This document shows, piece after piece, positions 31,250 through 40,047 of a DNA stretch of 40,047 nt (position 1 is the first letter of the stretch; the number at the start of each line of letters is the position of its first letter). The DNA lies in contig CAZTWC010000001.1 in the NCBI GenBank assembly GCA_964617105.1, positions 4,737 through 44,783 of the forward strand. The letters run 5' to 3'. The notes beneath the pieces were generated by a model, which saw nothing but the letters and a program-made list of their open reading frames with translations, was not told where the DNA came from and made no database searches. This DNA comes from CAZTWC01 sp964617105 [NCBI: uncultured Myxococcia bacterium]. Its GTDB lineage: Bacteria; CAZTWC01. Both the position numbers and the translations under genes were made by a program.

Positions 31250-33577
31250 ATGCTGTCTAGTTTTTTAAAATACTCATCAAGCCGAAGATGGTTTTCTTTT
31301 CTCTTCGCCTTATCTATCTTTTCTCTTTTAATCAGCAACTGTGGCGGGGGAGACGGCTGCTCTAGCAAAAAACTCTCTTATAAAGTACATAAAAACAAAA
31401 AAGCGGCCCGAATAGGTTTTACCCAAAAGGGGATTGAGTTAATCGCTGAAAACCTGGAGGTATTGATCAAAGGAGCCCTTAAAACTGAGGAAAACAGTGA
31501 TGGCTATATAGAAGTGCCAATATCCCCACCAGCCAACGTTACCCAATCGATTCCAGGCGGCCTGGGCAATTTCAACATGTCTCTGCATCAAAATATCCTT
31601 CTACTCAAGTGGAAAGATTTAGATATCAATGTGCAAAAAAGTTGTAAGGACGCAAAGTGTGATGGTGCCCAAGTAATTGTGCTTATAAAAGAGGGACGTC
31701 TTGGTTTCAAACCTGGAGAGAAGCTGGCGGGCAGTGTTAACATCGATTTTTGCAAAAGACTTGGCCTCGGGTCTTGTGCAACCACTAGCGATGTGGCCTG
31801 CCCTCTTAAAAACGGTGTAGATAGCAATACCACTGCGATAGCAGACATGGGTATAATTATGGATCTAACTATCGACAACTCGATTGATTCGAGCACTGGT
31901 GAACCCAAAGGGATATTAAATATCGCTATCGCTCCTAATGAAACTAAAATCAAACAGATCAAGACCAAAATAGACAATGATACTAACAGTATGTGTTCGG
32001 CCCAAGAGTGTCAGGATATTGCCAACGATTTTGAAAAATTGGTCGATTCCACATTCAAATATCCCTCTGGCTGTTCCGAATGCGCCATTGTCTGCAGCAT
32101 CAGCGAATTTGGTACCTGGCTAAGTAATGCTATAGTAAAGGGATTAACACCAGCCATAAATAGAATTATTGAGCCGGCGCTAAAAAGTGTTTTTGAAGAG
32201 ATGCTCAAAGATATAAATGGCCAACCATTAATTATACAAGATGAACAGAATATCTCCAGCCTGGCCGGCAATAATTTACCCTTAAAGTTTACCGGCAACC
32301 CCTTAGCCTACAGTATTGCAGCAGAAGATATCGACGTAAACTGCGATATCAAAAAAGATGCCGAGTGCTTTGCAGACAGCACCATCAAGACCCTGGAGGT
32401 CACTTTTAACGGTGGCTCCGATTCGCGTCCCATGCATCGCTGTACACCAAAACCAAAAGATTTTGATCCGCAAAAATCTGCCGAATATTTTGAGCAAATT
32501 TTTCCTGCCGGATCACCGCCCCAACTGGATGGAAAAGACAGTAAGGGTAATCCCTATCACCTATCGGCAACTATCTCCCAATCTTTTTTACAACGGGCGC
32601 TTTTTGCCATGTATTTAGGAGGCAATCTATGTATCGATTTTTCCTCCCAGGATATGGGCTCCTCTCTGCCAATCCAGTTAAATGGCCAAACCTTGTTTGG
32701 ATTACCCGGACTTTCCGAACTGGGCAAAGTGGTCTCCAAAGATTCACCACTGATTTTTTCCATGTCCCCCAGCCAAAAACCGGAATTGATCTTTTCCGAC
32801 CTGGTCAAAAAAGGCGCAGATGGCAACGAAATTAAAGTGCCTATGATGAATTTAAAAATGAAAGATATGGCTATCGCGGTTTATGCCTATCTGGAAGAGA
32901 GATATGCCCGTATTTTTCAGATAACCACAGATATAACCCTGGATGCTTCTTTTCACCTTCTGCCAAATCACTCGCTGGAAATAAATATAGACAAAGTTAT
33001 GGTAGATAATTACCAGGATGTTTACCAGGAATTGGTAGATGATGTAAAGATCGGCAAATCCTTAAAAATGATAGTTGACATGGCTCTGGGCTTGCTGCTC
33101 AAAGGCACGGTCAAAATACCCCTGGATGTGACCAACATGCTCAGTACCTATGCTGGCATCCCCTTGAATATAGAGATAAACGAATTTGTTCGGCGGGGAC
33201 AAAAACAAGATTTTCTATCACTCCTGTTATCTTTGAAAAAATGTCCGGGAGGTAACTGCCTGCCCATGATCATGGCGGCAGATACCACCGCATACCTGGA
33301 TCACGCCTATCCTCTTTATAATTATGATGGCCAGGGTAATCCCCAACCCCGCGGGGCGGTAAGAATATTTGCCGGTTTAGAACAAGATAAAGAGGTCCAA
33401 TACCGGGTGGACAACACCTACTGGTCAACCTTCAAACCAGCGGGTATGGTGGAAATTAAGTCAGATCTGCTAAAATTAAAAGGCCAGCACCGAATAGAGG
33501 TTAGGGCCCGGTATATCGAACAATACAAAACCTTGGATCCACATCCAGCGGTAGTGGAAGTTGAAATAGAATATTAA
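31250..33577 (+). CDS. Large lipoprotein, possible lipid-binding (TULIP-like) fold
   Basis: A 775-residue protein with a signal peptide and Cys after LLISN (Asn at -1 is unusual for a lipobox), then GGGDGCSS. Two long halves each combine beta strands with amphipathic helices (IGFTQKGIELIAENLEVLI; ISQSFLQRALFAMYLGG; LKMIVDMALGLLL). The pattern recalls BPI/TULIP tubular lipid-binding proteins, which is my inference only. Several Cys pairs lie in the first half (KSCKDAKC, SGCSECAIVC). The last 90 residues look like an Ig-type beta-sandwich (RIFAGLEQ, then GQHRIEVRARY). It is followed 33 bases later by another lipoprotein gene. No catalytic motif. Function unknown. Confidence 0.8.
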   Translation: MLSSFLKYSSSRRWFSFLFALSIFSLLISNCGGGDGCSSKKLSYKVHKNKKAARIGFTQKGIELIAENLEVLIKGALKTEENSDGYIEVPISPPANVTQSIPGGLGNFNMSLHQNILLLKWKDLDINVQKSCKDAKCDGAQVIVLIKEGRLGFKPGEKLAGSVNIDFCKRLGLGSCATTSDVACPLKNGVDSNTTAIADMGIIMDLTIDNSIDSSTGEPKGILNIAIAPNETKIKQIKTKIDNDTNSMCSAQECQDIANDFEKLVDSTFKYPSGCSECAIVCSISEFGTWLSNAIVKGLTPAINRIIEPALKSVFEEMLKDINGQPLIIQDEQNISSLAGNNLPLKFTGNPLAYSIAAEDIDVNCDIKKDAECFADSTIKTLEVTFNGGSDSRPMHRCTPKPKDFDPQKSAEYFEQIFPAGSPPQLDGKDSKGNPYHLSATISQSFLQRALFAMYLGGNLCIDFSSQDMGSSLPIQLNGQTLFGLPGLSELGKVVSKDSPLIFSMSPSQKPELIFSDLVKKGADGNEIKVPMMNLKMKDMAIAVYAYLEERYARIFQITTDITLDASFHLLPNHSLEINIDKVMVDNYQDVYQELVDDVKIGKSLKMIVDMALGLLLKGTVKIPLDVTNMLSTYAGIPLNIEINEFVRRGQKQDFLSLLLSLKKCPGGNCLPMIMAADTTAYLDHAYPLYNYDGQGNPQPRGAVRIFAGLEQDKEVQYRVDNTYWSTFKPAGMVEIKSDLLKLKGQHRIEVRARYIEQYKTLDPHPAVVEVEIEY

Positions 33578-33610
33578 ACCAGTCCGAGCCCTAAAGTCGG
33601 AGAGGAATAA

Positions 33611-35680
33611 ATGAGAAAATTCATATTTTTTGGTCTGTTATTGAGCCTGGTGTTTTCCGGCTGTGACTGCGGTGATACTGCAATTCGAGGTAATTTAGAG
33701 GATGCTGGCATTGAGGATGGTGGTGACGGAGGAATTTTAGAGGAATGTCCCCAGGGAATGATACAGATCAGAGGCAAATGCCATGCCGACCCATGTGACA
33801 TTAATGACCGCAACGGCTGTTGTCCGGGGTGGATATGCGATAAATCCAGCGGTAACTGTCGTCCCGATTTAATCACCTGTTCAGAAGAGAAAAAATGTGA
33901 ATATGAAAGCCAAGAATGTCGGGAGGAATTTGACGGCTCTTTCTGTCTGTTAAAAAGTTGCCAAAACCTTCAAGATTGCCAAAACCAAGAGGGTGAGGTG
34001 CAACTTCAGGATGGCTATTGTTTCAACCAGCGCTGCCTGAATAAAATTCCCTGTGGGGGAAAATGTGAAGCCGGCCAGGTCTGTATCCCGGACGCTGATA
34101 AATGTGTGGAAACATCCGGCGAAGGCTGCGACCAATCCTGCCTGGCTGGCAAAATATTGGTATTAAAAAATCCTCAGACCATGACCGGTGTACAGTGCAG
34201 CGAAATAGTCTGTGAATGTCAAAATCTGCCGCCGGTAGCCGCCGGTCTGGTTGGCAGTCATTCCGCTATCACCGCTATTGAAAACAAAATTTTTGTCTCC
34301 GCCTATGACAAATTCTATGGTGACTTAGTACTATTGGAATACGATCGTAATGGTGAATTGAAAAGCGCCGAGTATATTGATGGGGTGCCGGAAGATAAGC
34401 CCGAAGGTCATACCGATGGCCGGAGAGGCGGTATAACCGGTATGGGTTCTCAAGTTGGTCAGTTTACCTCCATTACCACCGACAGCCAGGGCAATCCGAT
34501 TATTGCTTACTACGACCCCCAAAACTACAGCCTTAAATTCGCCTTTATGAAAGATAATAAATGGCAAAAAGAAACCATTGATAAGCCCCAGGATCCCAAA
34601 GGCGGCCGGGGTAAATATACGGCCATGGCCTATGACTCTAAAAATGATACTCTGTATATCGTTTACTACCTGGATCGAGGCCTGAACATAGAGGGTAAAG
34701 TGATAACCGGCTTGCTGCTGGCGGAAAAAAAAGGCACTGAATCCTGGAAGATTACCGTAGTGGACTCCATGCCTAAACCAGGCCTATCCATGCCGCCCTG
34801 TGATGATGAATGCCAAGGAGATGAGATTTGCACAATGGATGATACCGGGCTGGGGAAATGCTCCCTGGAGATCAAAGGCTGCCTGGATCAAGACCAAAAA
34901 TCGATTTGTCAATCAGAAGAGGTGTGTATAAAAGATGATAAAACCGAAGTCTGCAAGCCCAAGAGAAAAGCCAACACACTTAAAGGCCTACCTCTGGGTC
35001 TAGGGCTTTTTGCCTCAATAACCCTGCACCCGCATAATAATCAGCCGCTAATCGCTTATTACGACAGTGTAAACGGCAACTTGAAGTTAGCCTACCGCAC
35101 CGCAACTGGTTTTCAAACCCTGGTGGTGGATGGGGCTAAATGGAAACAGGATAGCCAGGGGAATGTGATTAAAGATAAGAAAGATCAGCCGGTCTGGCAG
35201 GATACCGGAGATTACGGTTTTCACAACTCTATCGCGGTCAACAGCCAGGGACGTATTGCGGTAGCAACTTTTGATTTTAGCCGCCGCTACCTGGTATTGA
35301 TTTATGCCGACCAGGTGACCAAAATGGATATCAATATGGCTCAAAGTAAAAGATTGGTGGTGGATAATGGCCTGGACAAGGTTTTCCCTATCTCCTGGGT
35401 AGGACCTGACGTAACCCTTCGCTTTGACAGCGATGACAAACCTTACCTGTTGTACCAAGACGCCACCTACAACAATTTAAAACTGGCCAATCCGGCTGGC
35501 ACCGATTTCTGGAAAGGGGATTGGAAAATAGAAACCATAGCCGACCAGGGAGCCAACGGTTTTTGGGCTGACATGGTGATTGACAAAAAGATAATCTTTA
35601 TTAATAATTACCTGATAAAGAAAAAAAGCAAAGGGCCCCGGATCGACAAACATCAGGTTATAGTTCATCGACTACCATAA
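33611..35680 (+). CDS. Cys-rich lipoprotein with beta-propeller-like repeats
   Basis: A 689-residue lipoprotein (lipobox VFSGC, Cys at about residue 18). An acidic Asp/Gly linker (about 27-40) precedes a Cys-rich region to about residue 205. Residues 210-680 carry blade-like repeats of the form G-x-F-T-S-I-T-T-D-S-Q-G-N-P-I-I-A-Y-Y-D, with later copies at GLFASITLHPHNNQPLIAYYD and GFHNSIAVNSQGRIAVATFD, interrupted by a second Cys-rich insert (about residues 395-455). Such blades suggest a beta-propeller sensing or binding surface. AGAGGA precedes the ATG. The 33-base gap suggests an operon with the upstream lipoprotein. Ligand unknown. Confidence 0.82.
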   Translation: MRKFIFFGLLLSLVFSGCDCGDTAIRGNLEDAGIEDGGDGGILEECPQGMIQIRGKCHADPCDINDRNGCCPGWICDKSSGNCRPDLITCSEEKKCEYESQECREEFDGSFCLLKSCQNLQDCQNQEGEVQLQDGYCFNQRCLNKIPCGGKCEAGQVCIPDADKCVETSGEGCDQSCLAGKILVLKNPQTMTGVQCSEIVCECQNLPPVAAGLVGSHSAITAIENKIFVSAYDKFYGDLVLLEYDRNGELKSAEYIDGVPEDKPEGHTDGRRGGITGMGSQVGQFTSITTDSQGNPIIAYYDPQNYSLKFAFMKDNKWQKETIDKPQDPKGGRGKYTAMAYDSKNDTLYIVYYLDRGLNIEGKVITGLLLAEKKGTESWKITVVDSMPKPGLSMPPCDDECQGDEICTMDDTGLGKCSLEIKGCLDQDQKSICQSEEVCIKDDKTEVCKPKRKANTLKGLPLGLGLFASITLHPHNNQPLIAYYDSVNGNLKLAYRTATGFQTLVVDGAKWKQDSQGNVIKDKKDQPVWQDTGDYGFHNSIAVNSQGRIAVATFDFSRRYLVLIYADQVTKMDINMAQSKRLVVDNGLDKVFPISWVGPDVTLRFDSDDKPYLLYQDATYNNLKLANPAGTDFWKGDWKIETIADQGANGFWADMVIDKKIIFINNYLIKKKSKGPRIDKHQVIVHRLP

Positions 35681-35702
35681 TTAGGTAACTTTAGGAAAAA
35701 GA

Positions 35703-36632
35703 ATGGAAAAACCAGCACTTTTTATCGGTTTAATCACTTTGGATATGGTCAACCTGGTTGACCATATTCCCAGTGACAACCAAAAAGTTATAGCCGAGCA
35801 ACATACTGTTTGCGCCGGCGGTCCAGCAACAAACGCAGCAGTTACTTTTTCCTGGCTAGGCGGCCATCCGATCCTCATGGGTATGGCTGGAACTCATCCG
35901 GTAACAGCACTAATCCACAGCGACCTGGAGGAACGTGGAGTAAAACTGGTTAATCTGGACACCACCACAAACCACCCGCCGCCCATTGCATCTATAATGG
36001 TTAACCGGAATACCGGCCGGCGGGCGATTATCTCCCACCAGACCAAAAATTTTACCAATGGCAACTCACCGTTGGTAAAAGACCTGGTTTCCTCGGTGGA
36101 TTTGGTGCTTATTGATGGACACCAGATGGAATTGGGCTTGAAAATCGCCGGTTATGCCCGGAAAAGTGGCACTCCGGTAGTGGTGGATGGGGGTAGTTGG
36201 AAACCAGGATTTGAAAAAGTGCTGACTCTGGCTGATTATGTAGTTTGCTCTGCCGACTTTATCCCCCCGAGTTGCTCCATATCTACAGGAAATCCTTCGC
36301 AAATTTTTCAGTATATCGGCCAATTAGGTGTTCCTAATATTGCCATAACCGATGGCGAAAAACCGATTCAGTATATTAGCAGAGAAACAGGGAAAGAGAA
36401 AAAGGGCGAGATTAAAGTTAAACAGATCAAGGCAATAGATACCCTGGGAGCCGGCGATATATTTCACGGCGCCTTTTGTCACTATATACTTAGAGAAGAT
36501 TTCATCAGCGCTCTTAAGCATTCCGCCGCCATTGCGACTTTTTCATGTAATTATTTTGGAACCCGCCAATGGATGGAACAAGAGAATAATCAACTAGAGG
36601 CTAGTTGTGGTAAGGTTCCCCCCTTATTATAG
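35703..36632 (+). CDS. PfkB-family carbohydrate/nucleoside kinase
   Basis: A 309-residue ribokinase-like kinase. The N-terminal glycine motif is CAGGPATNAAVTFSWLGG (38-54), and the C-terminal signature is DTLGAGDIFHGAF with catalytic base Asp252. A lid segment lies near residues 10-35 and 90-112. It phosphorylates a sugar or nucleoside with ATP in the cytoplasm; subfamily not clear. AGGA is 6 bases before the ATG, and the gap from the lipoprotein gene is 22 bases. Its last 32 bases overlap the end of rlmH on the other strand, a tail-to-tail overlap. Confidence 0.9.
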   Translation: MEKPALFIGLITLDMVNLVDHIPSDNQKVIAEQHTVCAGGPATNAAVTFSWLGGHPILMGMAGTHPVTALIHSDLEERGVKLVNLDTTTNHPPPIASIMVNRNTGRRAIISHQTKNFTNGNSPLVKDLVSSVDLVLIDGHQMELGLKIAGYARKSGTPVVVDGGSWKPGFEKVLTLADYVVCSADFIPPSCSISTGNPSQIFQYIGQLGVPNIAITDGEKPIQYISRETGKEKKGEIKVKQIKAIDTLGAGDIFHGAFCHYILREDFISALKHSAAIATFSCNYFGTRQWMEQENNQLEASCGKVPPLL

Positions 36633-37065
36633 TAAATCCCCGATAAATTTGCTCTAGCAGGACAAGGCGTGCGATTGGATGGTTGAACGTCAGAGATGAT
36701 AGTGATAGTTGATAGGCGGCTTTGGTTTTGATTTTCTGGTCAAATCCATAGGGCCCGCCCAGGGCAAAAACTATTTCTTTATTACCTCCCTGCTGAAGTA
36801 GATGGTCTAAAAAGGTGGCGAACTGTTTCGATGTGTAGGTTTTCCCCTTTTCATCGCATAGAATTAGTATGCTATGGGGACTGGCTTTGGTTAAAATAGA
36901 TTCAGATTCGCCTCGCTTAATTGCCTGAATTTGTTTGAAATTAGATTTAGATACTTCCCTTATTTGGATTGGAGTATAACGGTTTATTCTCTGCTCGTAG
37001 AGGTGGCATATTTGGCGATAATATTGCTCTTTCAATTTTCCCACCGCCACTATTTTAATTCTCAC
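36601..37065 (-). CDS. rlmH: 23S rRNA pseudouridine-1915 N3-methyltransferase
   Basis: Methylates pseudouridine 1915 in helix 69 of 23S rRNA using S-adenosylmethionine (SPOUT fold). From GTG 37065 the protein is 154 residues, matching the usual 155 or so, and begins MRIKIVAVGKLKEQYY. Motifs: LCDEKGKTYTSKQFA, the SAM-knot stretch FALGGPYGFDQ, and the C-terminal LLEQIYRGFTIIRGEPYH. A TTG at 37083 would add six basic residues, and I prefer the GTG with AGG about 8 bases upstream. It overlaps rsfS by 11 bases. Confidence 0.95.
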   Translation of the reverse strand: MRIKIVAVGKLKEQYYRQICHLYEQRINRYTPIQIREVSKSNFKQIQAIKRGESESILTKASPHSILILCDEKGKTYTSKQFATFLDHLLQQGGNKEIVFALGGPYGFDQKIKTKAAYQLSLSSLTFNHPIARLVLLEQIYRGFTIIRGEPYHN

Positions 37066-37420
37066 CCGCCTCACCTTCCTCAACTACAGTAGCATCAAGC
37101 CAGAGTTTTTCTAAATTGTAATACTCCCGTATCGGCTGGTGGAAAACATGGATAATTGTGTTGAAAAAATCCAATAGCACCCACTCGCAGCGCTCCATCC
37201 CCTCGATACTCAGGATAGATTCTCCCGCTTTTTTCATGGCTGCCTGAAGTTCCTGGGCCAGGGCCCTTACATGTCGCGGATTGGCGCCACTGACTATTAA
37301 TACGTAGTCAGTATATGAAGCCACCTCTCCCACATGCAGCAAGACGGGTTCTGTGCCCAGTTTTTCCCGGACAATTTTTAGGGCCAGCAAAGCAGTTTCT
37401 TTTGACTCATTATTACTCAT
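37055..37420 (-). CDS. rsfS: Ribosomal silencing factor RsfS
   Basis: Binds ribosomal protein uL14 and blocks subunit joining when nutrients are low. 121 residues with the family pattern: TDYVLIVSGANPRHVRALAQELQ, IEGMERCEWVLLDFFNTIIHVF and REYYNLEKLW. AGAGG lies 7 bases before the ATG, which overlaps the previous stop (ATGA). The rsfS-rlmH pairing is conserved in many bacteria, supporting both calls. Confidence 0.95.
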   Translation of the reverse strand: MSNNESKETALLALKIVREKLGTEPVLLHVGEVASYTDYVLIVSGANPRHVRALAQELQAAMKKAGESILSIEGMERCEWVLLDFFNTIIHVFHQPIREYYNLEKLWLDATVVEEGEAGEN

Positions 37421-38457
37421 TTCTCTTTTCCTCTTAAGGAAGCATTTTTATTAGGCAGGGACAACTGAAATCCATTGCTCTTCTTTAAAAACTCCTTACG
37501 ATAATCTCCGGGCATAGTTGGATTAATAAAATCGGTTATAGGCCAAAACACTTGAGGTGTTTCTATTTTTACTGATTTAGGACTAATCTTTTTATTCGAG
37601 GAGAAATAAATCTCAACCATTTTTTCAGGAGAGATGGTGAATAGGAGAGTAAATTGTAGATGGTCAGAGATAATAATTTTATTATCTATAGCCAATTTTA
37701 TAGTCCCCCGCACATTTTTTATCTTTACAGATACACTTTTTTCCTCTTCAGCATCATCCTTTCCTGAATCCTTATATTTTTGGTTTAAGGGAAATTTCAC
37801 AGGGGCATTTTGGTCTCCCATCAATTTTTGCCACTCTTTTAAAGAAAAATCAACCCCGGGGTTAGGACCGGGTTTGTAAAGATAGGTAATTATATTCTTG
37901 TTCCTGATTTTCTTGGGGTTCGCTTTAATTATGATCACCGAATCGGCCAACATCTCCAATAGATGACGGTTGAGGAACCAGTGGTTAAGCATAATTGAGG
38001 TTTTATTTTCGCTAATTTCTCTAAATTTGGCATATTTTTCTCTGGTAAAGGCCCGGTTTTCATACTGAATAACTTCCAGGGCTAAATCGCGCTGATTGCT
38101 TACTATAAAATGGAAATTACCCTGGCTATCCATTTGCAAAATCATCTCTTCCTTTAAAGAGATCTCCTTTTTTCCCTTTTTTACCTGATAAGTTGTCTGG
38201 CCGGTGCAAAGGAATCCGCCCAGTTTGCCAGTCACCTCCTGAGGCGATTGTTGATATAGCAGTTTAGTAGTCTTTAAATCACGGCCAAAAGAGATGATAT
38301 CCACTTTTTTGGTTATTTTGTTAAATTCTCCCGCTTTTTGTAAAGATTTCCAAAAATTGGCATCAGCCTTTTCCTGGTTGTTGCAGGCAACCAAAAAGAT
38401 AGCCAGGGAAATTATCATAGATAACCAAATAACTCTTAAGCAATTCGTTGTTTTCAT
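37417..38457 (-). CDS. Lipoprotein of unknown function upstream of rsfS
   Basis: A 346-residue lipoprotein with a hydrophobic signal and lipobox IFLVAC (Cys25), followed by CNNQEKADANF. The mature part is Lys-rich with alternating beta strands, and an acidic linker (KDDAEEEKS) near residue 240 divides it in two. The C-terminus (PQVFWPITDFINPTMPGDYRKEFLKK) is the most motif-like stretch, but I recognise no family. It overlaps rsfS by 4 bases, so it leads a lipoprotein-rsfS-rlmH operon. A role in the envelope is all that can be said. Confidence 0.78.
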   Translation of the reverse strand: MKTTNCLRVIWLSMIISLAIFLVACNNQEKADANFWKSLQKAGEFNKITKKVDIISFGRDLKTTKLLYQQSPQEVTGKLGGFLCTGQTTYQVKKGKKEISLKEEMILQMDSQGNFHFIVSNQRDLALEVIQYENRAFTREKYAKFREISENKTSIMLNHWFLNRHLLEMLADSVIIIKANPKKIRNKNIITYLYKPGPNPGVDFSLKEWQKLMGDQNAPVKFPLNQKYKDSGKDDAEEEKSVSVKIKNVRGTIKLAIDNKIIISDHLQFTLLFTISPEKMVEIYFSSNKKISPKSVKIETPQVFWPITDFINPTMPGDYRKEFLKKSNGFQLSLPNKNASLRGKEK

Positions 38458-38580
38458 GCTAACTTATTGTTTTGACATTCTCATGGATAAATTGTAACAT
38501 TATTATTTTCTAACTAATTTTTGTAAGAGTCAAGTCAGGATAATTTATCATATCTAATCGGTAAAATCGAGAATAATATT

Positions 38581-38943
38581 ATGGAAGACGATAGTAATAA
38601 AAGGAATTTTTCCCGCAAAGAGATCCAGGTAGAGGTTACGGTAAAAGATGTGGCCGGAATAGATGGTGAAAGAAAAGAGTTGACCGACTTCTATTTCGTT
38701 ACCAACAACATCAGTGCCGGAGGCATATATCTATCCACAGAAATGCCTTTAATCAAAGGTGATATAATTGAACTGGAATTCGCCCTTCCAGGAGATGAAA
38801 ATGTACTAACCCTGCAAGGCAAAGTGATGTGGATAAACCAGGATGAGACAGCCTACCTCTTTATGCCCAAGGGAGTAGGAATAAAATTTGTCAACCTCAC
38901 TCAAGAGGTAAAAAAACACCTCGGCAGCTATTTAAATAAATAG
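38581..38943 (+). CDS. PilZ-domain protein, predicted c-di-GMP receptor
   Basis: A 120-residue single PilZ domain. Both c-di-GMP contact motifs are intact: RxxxR as RNFSR (8-12) and NxSxGG as NNISAGGIYL (about 42-51). The core strands GDIIELEFALPG and LTLQGKVMWINQD and the GVGIKFVNL ending fit the Myxococcus-type PilZ paralogues. Such proteins link c-di-GMP to motility or surface traits, which is of interest given the flagellin locus 25 kb away. The ATG has only a weak GAG upstream. It stands alone between two minus-strand genes. Confidence 0.88.
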   Translation: MEDDSNKRNFSRKEIQVEVTVKDVAGIDGERKELTDFYFVTNNISAGGIYLSTEMPLIKGDIIELEFALPGDENVLTLQGKVMWINQDETAYLFMPKGVGIKFVNLTQEVKKHLGSYLNK

Positions 38944-38998
38944 GTGTATTCCTCAGCATAGCAATAGGCCAATTTGCTCACATATAACCATCTATCTT

Positions 38999-40039
38999 TT
39001 AAGGACTAAGCCATAGATCCGAAACCATAGGCCGGTGATCGGAAGCATTGGAAGTAACTACATAAGACTGGCTTATCTTAAACTCTTTGGTTAAATAAAT
39101 ATAATCTATTCTCAAAGGGATAATTCCCATAAGCCAAAAACTAGCGCCAAAACCGGAACCTTTCAAATAAAAACTATCATTAAATTTTTTCCGTATCATA
39201 GAATGGATAGAGGTATCGGGGGTAGAATTAAAATCCCCCAGCATTATGGTGGGGTCTTTGAACTTGTAAATTGTATTTTGAAGGGCAGAGGCCTGTTTGT
39301 GGTGGAGTTCTATCACCTTAATCTGATCCCATAGGGTCCGTTTATATAAATTGATCTGAAACGGGTAAAGGTGCACCACCACCAGGTTGAATATTTTATT
39401 TTCCCTTTTTACTTCACAAAAAAGATAATGCCATTTTTGCGGCACCCGGCTGGTATATAGCCTCTGCCTCACTGTAATTATCCGAAAAGGCTTTCTAACA
39501 CACAAAGCCAGTCCCTGGCTCTTATCTTTAAAATAGGGTACCCCCTTACATTTATAACCGGCATCCCCTTGAAGTCGATTAAAAATTAAATTTTTATTTT
39601 TACCTCTCACCCTTATTTCCTGTAAAGCCAATATGTCGGGTGAAACTTCCTCTATAGTGTTCAGAACTGCCTCTGGTCCCCGAATGCCATTATTGAGGAT
39701 ATTATAGGTCATCACCTTAAATTGGTTGTCCAATAGTGGTGGCTTAGCAGGAGAGGGGATCAGGATATGCCCATAGGAACTCAGGTATATAATAAACAGG
39801 ATAAGATAAAAAGTTATCGCTGATATCCAAAACCGTTTAAGGTAGAGTTTGCGCCAAAAAAAAAGATAAAATATCGGCGGTAAACACAGCCAAAGAGAAG
39901 AAAATAGATGTACCTTGAAGATACTTAAAGCATCTAGAACCGAAAAGTATTTATTGAACTCCATTAATGAGAGCGCAAATACCAATATAATCAGGTAACC
40001 GATGATTATTTTTGGGAGGAGACTATTTTTGCCCTTCAA
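38999..40039 (-). CDS. Membrane-anchored endonuclease/exonuclease/phosphatase (EEP) family protein
   Basis: A 346-residue protein with three N-terminal membrane helices (about 9-26, 42-62, 69-90), then an EEP-fold domain (PF03372) at about 107-346. The core motifs are MTYNIL (Asn), LALQEIR (metal Glu), VVHLYPF, MLGDFNSTPDTS (Asp/Asn), RIDYIYL and ASDHRPMVSDL (His). Family members cleave phosphodiesters in nucleic acids, inositol phosphates or sphingomyelin; the membrane anchor suggests an extracytoplasmic substrate. The first start codon seen is TTG 40039, without a ribosome-binding site, and the frame is open to the right edge, so the true start may lie beyond the window. Confidence 0.85.
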   Translation of the reverse strand: MKGKNSLLPKIIIGYLIILVFALSLMEFNKYFSVLDALSIFKVHLFSSLWLCLPPIFYLFFWRKLYLKRFWISAITFYLILFIIYLSSYGHILIPSPAKPPLLDNQFKVMTYNILNNGIRGPEAVLNTIEEVSPDILALQEIRVRGKNKNLIFNRLQGDAGYKCKGVPYFKDKSQGLALCVRKPFRIITVRQRLYTSRVPQKWHYLFCEVKRENKIFNLVVVHLYPFQINLYKRTLWDQIKVIELHHKQASALQNTIYKFKDPTIMLGDFNSTPDTSIHSMIRKKFNDSFYLKGSGFGASFWLMGIIPLRIDYIYLTKEFKISQSYVVTSNASDHRPMVSDLWLSP

Positions 40040-40047
40040 TTTGCCAA

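Noticed and set aside
1-40047. tRNA or rRNA genes, CRISPR arrays, insertion sequences, phage genes
   Set aside because: I saw no T-loop consensus, regularly spaced repeats, transposase or integrase motifs, or phage structural genes. A covariance-model scan would be needed to exclude small RNAs.

Overview
The window looks like an AT-rich chromosomal segment from a flagellated, Gram-negative, deltaproteobacterial-grade organism, most like Myxococcota or a relative. The evidence is the set of secreted and lipoprotein families: Cys-rich lipoproteins with C-x(n)-DC-x(n)-C modules, a phosphatase with a MopE-like metal-binding tail, a CFI-box (CFxATxxYG) protein, an HflX with the N-terminal extension of deltaproteobacterial HflX, and a PilZ protein. 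Taxonomy is inferred from protein style only. I saw no phage, insertion sequence, CRISPR array, tRNA or rRNA.

Layout. 1-3932 (minus): alanine dehydrogenase followed by two tightly packed exported DUF3857/transglutaminase-like proteins, the second cut by the left edge. 4115-7291 (plus): a CAP/SCP-domain secreted protein split by an apparent frameshift, then an exported protein of unknown function. 7302-8789 (minus): a HAD 5'-nucleotidase. 8879-13639 (plus): the flagellin locus, with two flagellins (A and B) and a candidate 53-codon gene between them, the whole unit present twice in tandem at an offset of 2455 bp. 13801-17069: methylmalonyl-CoA epimerase, a Cys-rich lipoprotein and a convergent purple-acid-phosphatase-like enzyme. 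17225-24671 (plus): hflX, a CFI-box/beta-barrel fusion protein, truA, plsC, and a small membrane protein with a sodium/solute symporter. A decayed 2-hydroxyacyl-CoA dehydratase remnant lies at 24681-24875 (minus). 24970-28240 (plus): ahcY, a PHP-type phosphatase and a flippase-like membrane protein. 28250-30013 (minus): an ArnT-like glycosyltransferase. 30190-36632 (plus): purC, two large unknown lipoproteins and a PfkB kinase. 36601-38457 (minus): lipoprotein, rsfS, rlmH. 38581-40039: a PilZ protein and a membrane-anchored EEP-family hydrolase.

The most striking part is the flagellin locus. Each copy of flagellin A has a good sigma-28 promoter and a 5' leader in which three consecutive perfect hairpins each show GGA in a six-base ANGGAN loop, the last loop containing the Shine-Dalgarno sequence. 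This is the architecture expected of a CsrA-controlled flagellin mRNA. The two copies appear identical over about 2.2 kb, but the final codons of flagellin B differ at six positions, all synonymous. That points to an old duplication kept uniform by gene conversion.

Other notable points are an hflX whose only well-placed start is ATA, an internal signal-peptide-like segment in the CFI-box/barrel protein, the dehydratase remnant, a lipoprotein mRNA with its ribosome-binding site in a hairpin loop, a purC promoter bracketed by an inverted repeat, and two genes that look leaderless. Most of the rest is ordinary housekeeping and envelope metabolism.
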